This document shows positions 8,312 through 16,499 of a stretch of 36,904 bases of DNA, one piece after another. The notes beneath the pieces are model-generated. The model was not told the DNA's origin and made no database searches. It saw only the letters and a list, made by a program, of their open reading frames with translations. Where the stretch lies: assembly GCA_016287975.1 (NCBI GenBank), contig JAEEXV010000319.1, positions 1 through 36,904 of the forward strand. The letters are read 5' to 3'. A program made the translations under genes and the position numbers. Positions within the stretch are counted from its first letter, which is position 1. The number at the start of each line of letters is the position of its first letter. The stretch comes from Lentisphaeria bacterium (GTDB lineage Bacteria; Verrucomicrobiota; Lentisphaeria; Oligosphaerales; Oligosphaeraceae).

Positions 8312-9498
8312 GACGGCGCGCCCTCCGTGGTGCGCTGGGTGGGCATGGGGCGGTTGCAGAGATAGAGCGCCAGTTGGACCAGCAGGATGGTGAGGAAGCC
8401 CGTGGCGAGCACTCCGATGGTGCGCAGCAGTTCACTGCGTCCCGAAGACTGGCAGAAGCGCAGGCCGAAGAGGCATCCGCTCAGGATGGCGAAGAGGAGT
8501 TGCTGTAGATTTCGGCGGTGGATTCCCCAGGCAAAGAGCGCGGTGGTGGCCACAAGCCAGTATGCGCGGATGGCATTGTGGATCCATCCCTGGTTGCGGA
8601 AGACGCTGTGATTCAGGACAGCGAAGAAGATGATGGCGGCGGCGGGGGCGGCGGCGGGGCGTTGCACGGCGCCTGCGACGGCGAGGCAGGCGAGGAGGGC
8701 CCACGGCAGCAGCATGGGGGAGAGGGGGATGGCGCTTTCATACCAGAAGTCGGGGGCGGCCGCGACCCAGAGCGCGACGAGCCACAGCAGGTTTGCGCAC
8801 CATCGGCACGGGGCGGTCATGGCGGAGTCGGGATTTGCGTGCCCGACGGCGGCCAGGAGCGCGGCGCCGATGCAGCAGCCTGTCCAGGCGCAGTCGCGGG
8901 AATGCGCGAAGAGCGGGATGAGCGCGAAGCAGTAGAGCGCGAGCATCCAGCCATGCAGGGCGTTCGGCGTCTGTCGGCAGCGCCACGCCAGCAGGGCGCC
9001 CAGCGGGAGGGCGAGGGCGGCATGGAGGACGAATGTGGCTTCGGAGAGCGGGAAGGCCGAATAGAGTTCCGCGTTCAGCACGGGCAGCAGGAGCGTGGCG
9101 GTGATCGCGAGCGACTCGCTGCCGAAGAGCGCGGCCAGAATGGCCAGGGCGGGCAGCAGCGGCTGCATCGGCAGGTGCGGGGAGAGGTGGAGGCGGTAGA
9201 TCTGACCAGTCAGGAACAGCGCCATGCCCAATGCGCCGCCGCAGTAGAGGGCGGTGCCTTCGCGCCAGGAGCGCCGCTGGACGCGCAGGAGGACGAAGAC
9301 GCCGAATGGAATGGCCGCCACGGCTGGGGCGAGGGCGATGAAGAGCCTGAGCCAGCGGGGGAACACCTCCCATCTGCGGGTCAGAAGGGCCGAGATGCTC
9401 GTGGCCTCCACGATCAGGCCCAGAAGCGTCACGAGGAGGCAGAGCAGACGGAGGTGGAAGGGCGTCGGGGCGGATGCTTGGGCGGGGCTTTGGGGCAT
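8308..9498 (-). CDS. DUF2157 domain integral membrane protein
   Basis: 396 aa with about ten hydrophobic segments across the whole length. The second quarter carries LFLTGQIYRLHLS, matching the conserved GQIYHL-type box of DUF2157 (here TGQIYRL). Members are multi-spanning membrane proteins of unknown function, often followed by DUF4401 or GDYXXLXY proteins. The downstream 231-aa gene overlaps by ATGA, so the two are translationally coupled and probably form a complex (inference). No SD is evident. TATCGTATC lies about 9 nt before the start, too close for a normal leader. Confidence 0.8.
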   Translation of the reverse strand: MPQSPAQASAPTPFHLRLLCLLVTLLGLIVEATSISALLTRRWEVFPRWLRLFIALAPAVAAIPFGVFVLLRVQRRSWREGTALYCGGALGMALFLTGQIYRLHLSPHLPMQPLLPALAILAALFGSESLAITATLLLPVLNAELYSAFPLSEATFVLHAALALPLGALLAWRCRQTPNALHGWMLALYCFALIPLFAHSRDCAWTGCCIGAALLAAVGHANPDSAMTAPCRWCANLLWLVALWVAAAPDFWYESAIPLSPMLLPWALLACLAVAGAVQRPAAAPAAAIIFFAVLNHSVFRNQGWIHNAIRAYWLVATTALFAWGIHRRNLQQLLFAILSGCLFGLRFCQSSGRSELLRTIGVLATGFLTILLVQLALYLCNRPMPTQRTTEGAPS

Positions 9499-9514
9499 GG
9501 CCGTGATACGATAC

Positions 9515-9568
9515 AGCCCCCGAACCAGAGTGGCAAGGGGGCTGCTGGGCGCATCCCCGCGGGGATGC
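9515..9568 (-). terminator. Two GC-rich hairpins downstream of the RRM gene
   Basis: Reading from the RRM stop: GCATCCCCGCGGGGATGC (9551-9568, a perfect inverted repeat), then an AGCCCCC/GGGGGCT stem (9515-9521 with 9537-9543). Neither is followed by a T-tract, so intrinsic termination is only probable. The position between the RRM stop and the next gene fits. Confidence 0.45.
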
Positions 9569-9593
9569 TTTCAGTGCGTGTTCAGTTCAGGGG

Positions 9594-9881
9594 TTAGCGC
9601 CCCATGCCGCCGTGGGGACGGGACGAACGCGGCTCGCGGGGTTTCGCTTCATTGACGGTGAGGGTGCGACCGTTGTTCTCTTTCCCGTTGAGACCATCGA
9701 TGGCAGCCTGCGCCTCTGCGTCATCCGACATTTCGACAAAACCGAATCCCTTGCTACGTCCAGTGTCGCGATCCTGGATGACCCGCGCGCTGTCGACCTT
9801 GCCGAATTGCGCGAAGAGATCATAGAGTTCCGCGTCTTTCACCGAGTAACTCAGATTCCCGACGTACAGATTTTTGGACAT
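9594..9881 (-). CDS. Small RRM-domain RNA-binding protein
   Basis: 95 aa from MSKNLYVGNLSY. RNP2 is LYVGNL (residues 5-10) and RNP1 is KGFGFVEM, with a single RRM of about 75 residues followed by a short basic/glycine tail (RSSRPHGGMGR). This is the bacterial Rbp-like single-RRM family, known from cyanobacteria and many PVC and Bacteroidota genomes and often linked to cold response or RNA localisation. GGGAGAAAG lies about 8 nt upstream of the chosen ATG; an upstream ATG at 9908 lies before this SD and would add nine non-conserved residues. It has an unusually long upstream non-coding region (292 nt), which suggests post-transcriptional control. Confidence 0.93.
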   Translation of the reverse strand: MSKNLYVGNLSYSVKDAELYDLFAQFGKVDSARVIQDRDTGRSKGFGFVEMSDDAEAQAAIDGLNGKENNGRTLTVNEAKPREPRSSRPHGGMGR

Positions 9882-10041
9882 GTTACTTTTCTTTCTCCCA
9901 ACGAACAATGCTTTCGCTTATTTCGCTTTCCCGAAAGCGGAGTGTGGAAAGGAGCCGCGTGGCTCAGTCATCGCACGACTGCTGTCGGGGAAAGAAACGG
10001 GCCATCACACTGGGCATTGAAGTGGGCTCAGTGGAAATCGC

Positions 10042-10058
10042 TCTTTCTGCCAGAAAGA
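10042..10058 (-). promoter_or_regulatory. Inverted repeat in the leader of the RRM gene
   Basis: TCTTTCTG and CAGAAAGA flank one central base, a 17-bp near-perfect palindrome about 160 nt upstream of the RRM start. It could be an operator or a leader structure. A loose -35/-10 pair (TTGCAG, 16 nt, TAAATT on the minus strand) lies just upstream, around 10080-10110. The rest of 9882-10173 shows only A/T-rich runs. Confidence 0.35.
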
Positions 10059-10173
10059 CCCGGGCGACAAAAAACCTTAATTTAGCGCTATATGCTGAAA
10101 CTGCAAGTGCCCGCCGAAAATTTTTTTGTGAAAAAAGCCGAATGCGTTGGAAATGAAAGGCGATAGAGGGGGG

Positions 10174-10647
10174 CTATTGGCAGTGGAATCCGCGGGCGGC
10201 GAGCCATTTGGCGGCGCGGTCCCGCTGGTCGCCCTGGATTTCGAGGATGCCGTCGAGGAATCGGGCTCCGCAGCCGAGGGCGTTTTTGGCGGCGGCGCAG
10301 AGTTCCATTTGCTCCGCCAGGTCGAGATCCTGGAGTCCGAAGACCTTGGTGACGGTTTTGCCGCCCTTGCCCTTGCGCTGGATGTTGAAGGTGACGCGCC
10401 CGCGCCCTGCGGTGGCGGCGTGCGGGGCGGTGTCGCGTCCGATGGATTTCTCCCCGCCGAACGCCTTGAGAAGGGCCTGGTCTTCGGGGGAGAGTTCCTT
10501 TTTTGGGGCGGCGTTCTTTGGGGGCGGCGGCGGCGCGGCGGGCTTGGGCGGCTCGGGGAGATTGAGCTTGAGGCCGACGAATGGGTTGTTCCAGTTGTCG
10601 GGAATCGCGCCTGCGTTCGGATTGTCCTGGCGGGTCTTGCGGCTCAT
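10174..10647 (-). CDS. yciH: SUI1/YciH family translation-initiation-like protein
   Basis: 157 aa from MSRKTRQDNPNAGAIPDNW. Residues 1-75 are a proline- and lysine-rich, probably disordered extension. Residues about 80-155 form a SUI1 domain: GRVTFNIQRKGKGGKTVTKV, FGLQDLDLAEQMELC, then LGCGARFLDGILEIQGDQRD, matching the family's GCGG-type turn and IEIQGDHR motif. Bacterial YciH homologues of eIF1 bind the 30S subunit and influence initiation fidelity. It is the last gene of the operon starting with fabH, 8 nt after the CpXC gene. The longer frame to 10755 overlaps the CpXC gene and adds non-conserved residues, so the internal ATG was chosen. Confidence 0.9.
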   Translation of the reverse strand: MSRKTRQDNPNAGAIPDNWNNPFVGLKLNLPEPPKPAAPPPPPKNAAPKKELSPEDQALLKAFGGEKSIGRDTAPHAATAGRGRVTFNIQRKGKGGKTVTKVFGLQDLDLAEQMELCAAAKNALGCGARFLDGILEIQGDQRDRAAKWLAARGFHCQ

Positions 10648-10655
10648 AGGGGGAG

Positions 10656-11339
10656 TCAATTGTGCTTGGCGTCCTCGAAAAGGCGGTCCACATCGACGCG
10701 GCATCCCGGGAAGGCGCGGTCGAGTTCGGCCTGGACGGCGGGGTTGAGGCGGCATTCCTCCTCGAGTTTCCGAAATTCGTCCAGGGGCACCTGGAGCATT
10801 CGGAGCGGTCGGCCGTTCTTGCGCTGGAAGATGATGAACTGGAGGGAGTCGCTTGGGGGCCTGGTGAAGTCGTAGAGGAGTCGGTGCTGGTCGGGGGAGA
10901 GGGCGGCCTCCGCGCCGCCGTTGAAGAGCTGGTATTTGGCGTATTCCATGATGCGGTCGTCGAAGCCGTGCCGATGGAGGTGGATTTTCTCCAGGAAGTC
11001 GGGGCGGGTGAAGACGAGGCGCACGACGGGGCGCTGGAGGCCTTTTTCACGGGCGGCGGCGGTGGCGCTCTCGTCGAGTGCGAGGGCGGTCTTGGCGGCG
11101 GCGGCGGGCGGCAGCGGGTGCGGTTCCTGCACGACGATGAAGGGTTTTTCGGTGTCGCGGTAGGTGAGTCGCAGGGGGATGTTGAGGATTTTGCCGCACT
11201 GCGGGCATTTCACGCAGTTTAGGGTGCCTGCGAGGAGGGCGCCCAGATGCGGCGAATCAGGGGTGAGCAGGGTGGCAGGCACGAAGGAGAATCGTGCCTG
11301 GCAGCCTGGGCATGCGAGCTGGAGTTCCGTTTCGCTCAT
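10656..11339 (-). CDS. CpXC domain protein
   Basis: 227 aa. Two CxxC pairs, LACPGC (C10, C13) and VKCPQCGK (C45, C48), flank a beta-rich segment with PATLLTPDSPHL. They are followed by LNIPLRLTYRDTEKPFIVV. This matches the CpXC domain, a probable zinc-binding module of unknown function. The C-terminal two thirds (from about residue 100) is predicted alpha-helical without recognisable family, containing RPLRMLQVPLDEFRKLEEE. It sits 3 nt after the thioredoxin stop, so thiol/zinc chemistry and thioredoxin are co-expressed. Confidence 0.8.
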   Translation of the reverse strand: MSETELQLACPGCQARFSFVPATLLTPDSPHLGALLAGTLNCVKCPQCGKILNIPLRLTYRDTEKPFIVVQEPHPLPPAAAAKTALALDESATAAAREKGLQRPVVRLVFTRPDFLEKIHLHRHGFDDRIMEYAKYQLFNGGAEAALSPDQHRLLYDFTRPPSDSLQFIIFQRKNGRPLRMLQVPLDEFRKLEEECRLNPAVQAELDRAFPGCRVDVDRLFEDAKHN

Positions 11340-11342
11340 GGA

Positions 11343-11657
11343 TCAGGACTTGAGGGCGTCGAGGAGCGTGTTGAGTTGCTGGACGCCGACGAATTGGCGC
11401 ACGACTTTGCCGTCCTTCATGATGAGGAGAGTGGGGATGGAGAGGATGCTGAAGCGCATGGCGAGGGCGGCTTCGTCGTCGATGTTGACCTTTGCGATGC
11501 GCGCGCCAGTGGCGGCGAGGGCCTCGGCGCCGTCGTCGAGGAGTTTTGCCTGGATGCGGCAGGGGCCGCACCAGGTGGCCCAGAAGTCGATGAGCCAGGT
11601 GCCGTTGGCGGTGGTCTGGTCGAAGGCGGCGGTGGTGAGGTGGATGATGTCGGCCAT
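11343..11657 (-). CDS. trxA: Thioredoxin
   Basis: 104 aa, the usual thioredoxin length. Active site WCGPC (C30, C33) in LIDFWATWCGPCR, and the cis-proline in SILSIPTLLIM (P75). No signal peptide, so it is a cytoplasmic disulfide reductase. Conserved Asp of the buried acid position lies in WLIDFW. It is co-directional and 25 nt after the sensor gene. A weak AGGAT lies about 10 nt upstream of the start. Confidence 0.95.
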   Translation of the reverse strand: MADIIHLTTAAFDQTTANGTWLIDFWATWCGPCRIQAKLLDDGAEALAATGARIAKVNIDDEAALAMRFSILSIPTLLIMKDGKVVRQFVGVQQLNTLLDALKS

Positions 11658-11682
11658 GGTGTGTGGATCCTATGTGGGGGGG

Positions 11683-14607
11683 TCAGCAGATGGATTCGGG
11701 CGCCATTTTCTGCATCAGCGCGAGGATTTTGGCGAGGGTGGGCAGGAGGAAGGTGGCGTTCTGGCGCGGCGGCTGGGCGCACTTGGTGTCGAAGAGGAGT
11801 CCGACGTGCCCCCAGAGGCGGCCGTCGATGACGATGGGCATGACGCAGGCGGAGGAGATGGAGAGCGCCTGGATGGGTGCCTGCCAGGGGCCGAGGATGG
11901 CGTTGCTGGAGGATGCTTCCAGATGCAGGTGGACGGGCGTGTCATGGCTGGCGTTGAAGGCCGAGTACCACGGGGTCTTCTCGTCGAAGCGGGCGGCGGG
12001 GAGGCAGAGCAGTCTGGAGTCGCCTGTCTCGAGGCTGTATTCGTGCACGATGGAGGCGGTGCTGGCGGCGTGGTCGTAGCGCATGATGTATCCGCGGGGG
12101 GCGCCCGCGTTTTGGCAGAACGTGGCCAGGATGCGTCGGATGCAGCGGGCGGGATCGCTGGATTCGAGCAGGAAGCCGAGGCAGAGATTGACGATGCGCT
12201 CCTGCCGGATGGAGTCGTCGTGGTCAGTGATGTCGGTGAAGGAGGCGAGCATGCCGACGGGGGCGCCCTTGAGGTTCAGGAACGGCGTGCCCGACATTTT
12301 CAGGAGCTTGCGGTGCACGGAGAGGTTTCGGTTCAGGCTGCGGTTGGCCCGCAGCGCCTCCTGGAGGAAGCAGTGTTCGTGGTTGCACTGGAAGTTGTCC
12401 AGTTTGGCGCAGATGGCGTCGCAGAAACTGCAATCCCGCAGATCGGGGCCGAAGAGTTCGCGGGCGCGCTGGTTGGCCATCTGGATTTTGCATTCCTGGT
12501 CCAGGACGAGCATGGGGAGGCGTGCGTGGTCGAAGAGTTGCTTTTCGCGGTGGGCGTGTTCCTCGATGGCGTAGAGTTGCTGGGAGCGGCCCTTGGCGAG
12601 CGAGTAGATGAGCAGGACTTCCTGGAGCAGATGGAGGTCGGCCTCGGTGAAGTGGCTGCCGCGGCGGAAGAAGTCGACCTTGAGGAAGCCTGTGAGGCGC
12701 TGGTTGTGCCAGACGCCTGCGAGGAGGATGGAGCGGTCGCCGAATTTGCGGGCGAGGCTGGTCTGGACCTGGAGATGCTCGGGGGAGGTCTCGCTGTCGT
12801 CGATGGAAATGACCTGGTGCTGCCGAAGGAGGTCGAGGAGGCCAGGCAATTCGGAGAGGGAGTAGGAGCGCTGGGAGTGGTTTTCCACGTTCGGGTCATG
12901 CTGCCAGGTGAAGCGGCATTTCGCCTCGGTGGCGGAGGGGGTGAAGGCGAAGAATCCGCACTGGTCGGCCTCGAGGCGTCGCCCGAGCTGCTGGAGGAGG
13001 TCGGTGGCGACGTGGGCGAGATCGGGTTCGTTGACGGCAAGGGTCAGGCAGTGGCTGAGGATTTCGTCGGTTGCGATGAAGCGGCTTTTTTCGATGATGA
13101 GTTGCGCCTGGCTGCTTTCGAGGTTGATTTTGCTGGTGACGTCGTCGAAGGCGCAGATGAGGAGGCGCCTGCCGCCGTCGAGGTAGACGGGTTTTTTGGT
13201 GGCCTGGAGGACGAGGTGCTGTTTTTCGCTGGTGACGGTGCCCTGGAAGGTCTTTCCAGTCTGGACGGCCTGGGTGTCCTGGCTGGCGATGGTCTCGGGC
13301 GGGAATGTGTCAAGCTTGAGGTCGGCGACGGTGTGCCCGAGGATGTCGTGTCGGGGGCGTTCGACCAGTTCGGCGAAGTGTTGATTGCAGAGGAGGTATT
13401 TGAAGCCGTCGGAGGCGTCCTTGACGGCGATGCCGATGGGTGCCAGGTCGAGGATTCCTTGGAGGATCTGCTTGTTTTTCTCGGCGTCGGTGCGCAGTTT
13501 GTCGATGGTGGCGTCGGCGTGTCGGAGGCGGGATTGTTTTCGGAGGAGGACGGCGAGGATGGCGAGGAATGCGGTGACGAGCGTCGCGGCGGCGGCGGCG
13601 AGGAGGAGGAGGTTTCGGCGCTGGCGTTCTGAGCGGCTGGCATTGGCTCTTAAGAGGATGACCTGGTCATGGTTTTGCCGATAGACGGCGGAGATTTTGC
13701 GCTGGGGGATGCCATTCAGGGTGGCGCCTGGAGTGGTGACGAGTTTGTAGATGGCGTCGGCGAGGGGGGCGGTGATTTGTTCGATGGGAGGGAAGACCCC
13801 GCCAGCGGTGTTTTTGGTGAACATGGGTTCCTGCATCGCGATGACGCAGGCCTCGCTTTGTGCGAGGCATTCCTCGAGGCGTCGGGTGGTGTCGGGGTGG
13901 CTCTGCCGTTTGTCCCACGAGTGGAAGATGATGACGGTGTCGGGGGTGGCGTGTCGGATTTGCCGCAGGAGGTTTTCGACGGAGGGGACGGAGCTGTTGG
14001 CGAGCTTGAGGTCGATGGAGGAGGGGAGTTTCGGGGCGAGGCGCTCGGCTTCCTCGGCGAGGCGTCGTCCAGCGGAGCTGTCATGGGCGTAGAGGAGGAG
14101 GAGGTGTTTGACGTTGGGGCAGGCCTCCTTTCCGAGCTGGATGCAGTGTTCGAGGCTGAGTTCGGCGCTGACGCCCGAGGTGTTGGGGTGGAGTTCGCGG
14201 AGGCTGCGTGGATTGACCTCGATGCCGTAGTACAGGATGGGCAGCTGCGTGGGGAGGTCGGCGGCGATGCTGGTCACGAGGGAGATGGCGGGCTTGCCGA
14301 TGACAAGGAGGAGTTGATATTGATTCGCCTTGATGCTGGGAAGGTATTGCCGCAGTTCGGCCATGGCGGCCTGGGAATCCGCCTGTTCGTCATAGAGGCC
14401 GAGTTCGCGCTGGTCGAACTCGGGCGGATTCGGGAGGCGGCCGTGGAGCTGGCTGGTCAGGCTGGCGATGATCTGGGCCTCTGGAATCGTCTCCCGCGAG
14501 TAGGAGATGAGCATGAGGATGCGCTTTGGCGGGGGCGGGGGCGTCTCGTCGCACAGGGCGGGGGCGGCGAGGCCGAGCAGCATCAGGATGGCGAGGAGTC
14601 TGATCAT
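11683..14607 (-). CDS. Membrane sensor: periplasmic binding domain, TM, PAS-GAF-PAS-GAF, no output domain
   Basis: 974 aa. Signal peptide (1-19), then an ABC-substrate-binding-like periplasmic domain (about 28-315; KRILMLISYSRETIPEAQII, LLLVIGKPAISLV, VIIFHSWDKR). One transmembrane helix lies at 331-356, followed by a short coiled coil, a PAS domain (about 378-495, ILDLAPIGIAVKDASDGF), a GAF-like domain (about 510-670) and a second PAS (about 690-800) with a cysteine cluster C726, C729, C733, C741, C746. The last part is a second GAF-like domain (about 805-965). The protein then ends. No histidine-kinase, GGDEF, EAL, HD-GYP, cyclase or HTH motif follows. It is probably a ligand/redox sensor passing a signal to a partner protein. 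It overlaps fabH by 4 nt. Confidence 0.82.
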   Translation of the reverse strand: MIRLLAILMLLGLAAPALCDETPPPPPKRILMLISYSRETIPEAQIIASLTSQLHGRLPNPPEFDQRELGLYDEQADSQAAMAELRQYLPSIKANQYQLLLVIGKPAISLVTSIAADLPTQLPILYYGIEVNPRSLRELHPNTSGVSAELSLEHCIQLGKEACPNVKHLLLLYAHDSSAGRRLAEEAERLAPKLPSSIDLKLANSSVPSVENLLRQIRHATPDTVIIFHSWDKRQSHPDTTRRLEECLAQSEACVIAMQEPMFTKNTAGGVFPPIEQITAPLADAIYKLVTTPGATLNGIPQRKISAVYRQNHDQVILLRANASRSERQRRNLLLLAAAAATLVTAFLAILAVLLRKQSRLRHADATIDKLRTDAEKNKQILQGILDLAPIGIAVKDASDGFKYLLCNQHFAELVERPRHDILGHTVADLKLDTFPPETIASQDTQAVQTGKTFQGTVTSEKQHLVLQATKKPVYLDGGRRLLICAFDDVTSKINLESSQAQLIIEKSRFIATDEILSHCLTLAVNEPDLAHVATDLLQQLGRRLEADQCGFFAFTPSATEAKCRFTWQHDPNVENHSQRSYSLSELPGLLDLLRQHQVISIDDSETSPEHLQVQTSLARKFGDRSILLAGVWHNQRLTGFLKVDFFRRGSHFTEADLHLLQEVLLIYSLAKGRSQQLYAIEEHAHREKQLFDHARLPMLVLDQECKIQMANQRARELFGPDLRDCSFCDAICAKLDNFQCNHEHCFLQEALRANRSLNRNLSVHRKLLKMSGTPFLNLKGAPVGMLASFTDITDHDDSIRQERIVNLCLGFLLESSDPARCIRRILATFCQNAGAPRGYIMRYDHAASTASIVHEYSLETGDSRLLCLPAARFDEKTPWYSAFNASHDTPVHLHLEASSSNAILGPWQAPIQALSISSACVMPIVIDGRLWGHVGLLFDTKCAQPPRQNATFLLPTLAKILALMQKMAPESIC

Positions 14608-15623
14608 ACGGAGGTGGCGTGTCGGGGTGGATCCATCTGCCAGCGCAGCAGATTTCCGCCGTAGGTGAGGCCAGCGCCGAAAGCGACGGTCAGGATGAGG
14701 TCGCCGCGACGGAGGCGTCCCGCGCGGAAGAGTTCGTCGAGGGCGATGGGGACGGCGGCGCTGGAGGTATTGGCGACGGTGCCGATGTTCACGTAGAAGC
14801 GGTCGATGGGGACGCCCATGTGTCGGGCCACGGCGTCGAGGATGCGCAGATTGGCCTGGTGGGGGACGATGTACTGGATGTCGTCGAGGGCGAGGTGGTT
14901 CGCGTCGAGGATCTGGCGGATGATGCGCTCCATGGTGCGCACGGCGAACGGGAAGACGACACGCCCCTGCATCTCGATGTAGGCGGGGGTGGTCTGCGCC
15001 TCGGGCATGCGCCGCGCGCCCGCGTCGCGCCGGATGACGCCGCCAGACGGCCCGTCGGCGCCGAGGCAGTCGTAGAGGATGCCGTCGTCTTCGGCGGGTT
15101 CGAGCACGACGGCGGCCGCGCCGTCTCCGAAGAGGATGCAGGTGGAGCGGTCATGCCAGTCCAGGATCCGTGAGACGGCCTCGCTGGCGACGAGGAGGAC
15201 GGGCTTCTGGTAGGCGAGGCACATCTGCTTGCCGATGGCCAGCCCGTAGGTGAAGCCAGAGCAGGCCGCGTTGAGGTCGAGCGACGCCACGCCGTCGGCG
15301 CCGACGGCGGCCTGGATCAGGGCCGCCGTGGAGGGGAAGTTCGAGTAGTCGGCGGTGCACGTGCTGCAGAGGATCATGCCCAGCGAGGTCGCGGGGACGC
15401 CCGCGACGGCAAGGGCGCGCCGCGCCGCCTCTGCGCCCATCGTCGCCGAGGATTCCTCCGCCGCCGCGATATGGCGCTGGTGGATGCCTGTGTGGGAGAC
15501 GATCCAGGCATCGTCCGTGTCCAGCGAGGCCATCAGTTCCTCGTTCGGGACCACTCGTGCTGGCAGATAGGAGCCGATTCCTGAGAGGCGGACTCCAGTG
15601 GATTGGGGGGATGGCGTGTTCAT
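14604..15623 (-). CDS. fabH: Beta-ketoacyl-ACP synthase III
   Basis: 339 aa. Catalytic triad is clear: C121 in NAACSGFTYG, H255 in IVPHQANLR, N285 in GTVANTSSAAVP. The N-terminal SGIGSYLPARVVPNEEL and the DTDDAWIVSHTGIHQRHIA segment are typical of FabH, which condenses acetyl-CoA with malonyl-ACP to start fatty acid synthesis. It leads a tight minus-strand operon with the sensor, trxA, the CpXC gene and the SUI1 gene, an unusual set; acpP and fabF lie 15 kb away. A TATATT element lies only about 9 nt before the ATG, so the mRNA may be nearly leaderless, or the true promoter is further up. Confidence 0.95.
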   Translation of the reverse strand: MNTPSPQSTGVRLSGIGSYLPARVVPNEELMASLDTDDAWIVSHTGIHQRHIAAAEESSATMGAEAARRALAVAGVPATSLGMILCSTCTADYSNFPSTAALIQAAVGADGVASLDLNAACSGFTYGLAIGKQMCLAYQKPVLLVASEAVSRILDWHDRSTCILFGDGAAAVVLEPAEDDGILYDCLGADGPSGGVIRRDAGARRMPEAQTTPAYIEMQGRVVFPFAVRTMERIIRQILDANHLALDDIQYIVPHQANLRILDAVARHMGVPIDRFYVNIGTVANTSSAAVPIALDELFRAGRLRRGDLILTVAFGAGLTYGGNLLRWQMDPPRHATSV

Positions 15624-15655
15624 CGCATTTAATATACACCTTCGGTGGGTTTCAA

Positions 15656-15711
15656 GGGAACAAAAGGGATTTAAGGGATTTAAGGGATTATAAGGGATTT
15701 AATGGAGGGAT
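15656..15711. repeat. 9-nt periodic intergenic array C
   Basis: Plus-strand units GGGAACAAAA, GGGATTTAA (twice), GGGATTATAA, GGGATTTAA, then GGGATAG. Two units carry a 1-nt insertion. The GGGATTTAA unit is the same as in array A, 13 kb away. It lies in the divergent region between fabH and the TetR gene, 32 nt upstream of the fabH start. Confidence 0.85.
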
Positions 15712-15748
15712 AGTGGGGGTGGGGCGGGGCGAGACGGGAAAGACGGAT

Positions 15749-15757
15749 TATGTTATG
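15749..15757 (+). promoter_or_regulatory. -10-like element of the TetR gene
   Basis: GATTATGTTATG contains TATGTTATG, a match to the TAnnTTATG element seen elsewhere in the window, 52 nt upstream of the chosen start. An imperfect palindrome CACAAAGTTTCGTG (about 15780-15793) lies between the element and the start and could be an autoregulatory operator; evidence for that is weak. Confidence 0.4.
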
Positions 15758-15808
15758 CGACAGTTTCTCGGGGTTTGTCACAAAGTTTCGTGTGAATTGA
15801 GTTTGGCG

Positions 15809-16408
15809 ATGAAGAAGCGAGTGGATTCGGCGCAGCGGAACGCGTTGATTTTGGAGCGTGCGCGGGTATTGTTCAGCGACCTTGGGTATCCCGAGGTGAC
15901 GTTGAAGTTGATTGCGCGGCGTTGCGGGGTGAACCGCACGGCGATCTACCGCTATTACAAGAGCAAGCGTGAGATATTCGACAATGTGATTGTGGACATT
16001 GCTTCGAAGCTTGGGGCGGAGTTTCGGGGATATGTGGTGGAGCATCCTGAGTTGAAGGCTTCGGAGAAGATTCGGATGGTGATGCGTCGGGTATTGGAGA
16101 TCATGGAGCAGAACATCGGGTTGCTGGATGCGATCACGGAGTATCTGATTGACCAGCGTCGCCAGGGGGAGAGCGTGACGCGGCGGGTGCACCGCCACAC
16201 GGTGGGGCTTCGGCACACGCTGGTGCAGCTGGTTCGGGAGGGGATGGATTCAGGGGAGTTCCAGCAGATGAACTGCACGCTGGTGGGGGACATCCTGTTC
16301 AGCCAGATCGAGGCGGTGGCGCTGCAGATGGCGGTGACGCAGACGGCGAACATGGAGACGATCAAGAGTTCGATCGACGTGACGCTGGCGTGCCTGGCGG
16401 CGAAGTGA
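15809..16408 (+). CDS. TetR/AcrR family transcriptional regulator
   Basis: 199 aa from [20 protein letters not shown]. The N-terminal helix-turn-helix reads [28 protein letters not shown], the classic TetR recognition region with the YRYYKSK turn. The C-terminal about 130 residues are helical and ligand-binding, without a recognisable subfamily. An alternative in-frame ATG at 15755 lies inside the -10-like element and would add 18 non-conserved residues, so 15809 is preferred, though no strong SD is visible. It is followed by pgm on the same strand after 91 nt with its own promoter-like element. Control of fabH (divergent) or of the glycogen genes is possible, not shown. Confidence 0.88.
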   Translation: MKKRVDSAQRNALILERARVLFSDLGYPEVTLKLIARRCGVNRTAIYRYYKSKREIFDNVIVDIASKLGAEFRGYVVEHPELKASEKIRMVMRRVLEIMEQNIGLLDAITEYLIDQRRQGESVTRRVHRHTVGLRHTLVQLVREGMDSGEFQQMNCTLVGDILFSQIEAVALQMAVTQTANMETIKSSIDVTLACLAAK

Positions 16409-16444
16409 GGCCGCGCGGTCTTCGGCGGGGCGGTCGCAGGCGAT

Positions 16445-16489
16445 TATATTAAGCCGTTTGCCGTTGTTGTTTACCCGCTGTATAGGAGG
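16445..16489 (+). promoter_or_regulatory. -10-like element and ribosome binding site of pgm
   Basis: TATATTAAG (16445-16453) resembles the recurrent -10-like element. AGGAGG (16484-16489) is a perfect Shine-Dalgarno 10 nt before the ATG at 16500 and decides the start. Confidence 0.55.
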
Positions 16490-16499
16490 CTTGTGCGCG

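Noticed and set aside
7295..8365. GTS-repeat protein encoded by array B on the plus strand
   Set aside because: A 9-nt period keeps all frames open automatically. The frame then runs antisense through the GDYXXLXY-type gene, and similar arrays elsewhere are clearly intergenic.
10110..10150. Terminator after the SUI1 gene from the T/A runs near 10118-10137
   Set aside because: The T and A runs can pair with each other but no GC stem precedes them in the transcript direction; not a convincing intrinsic terminator.
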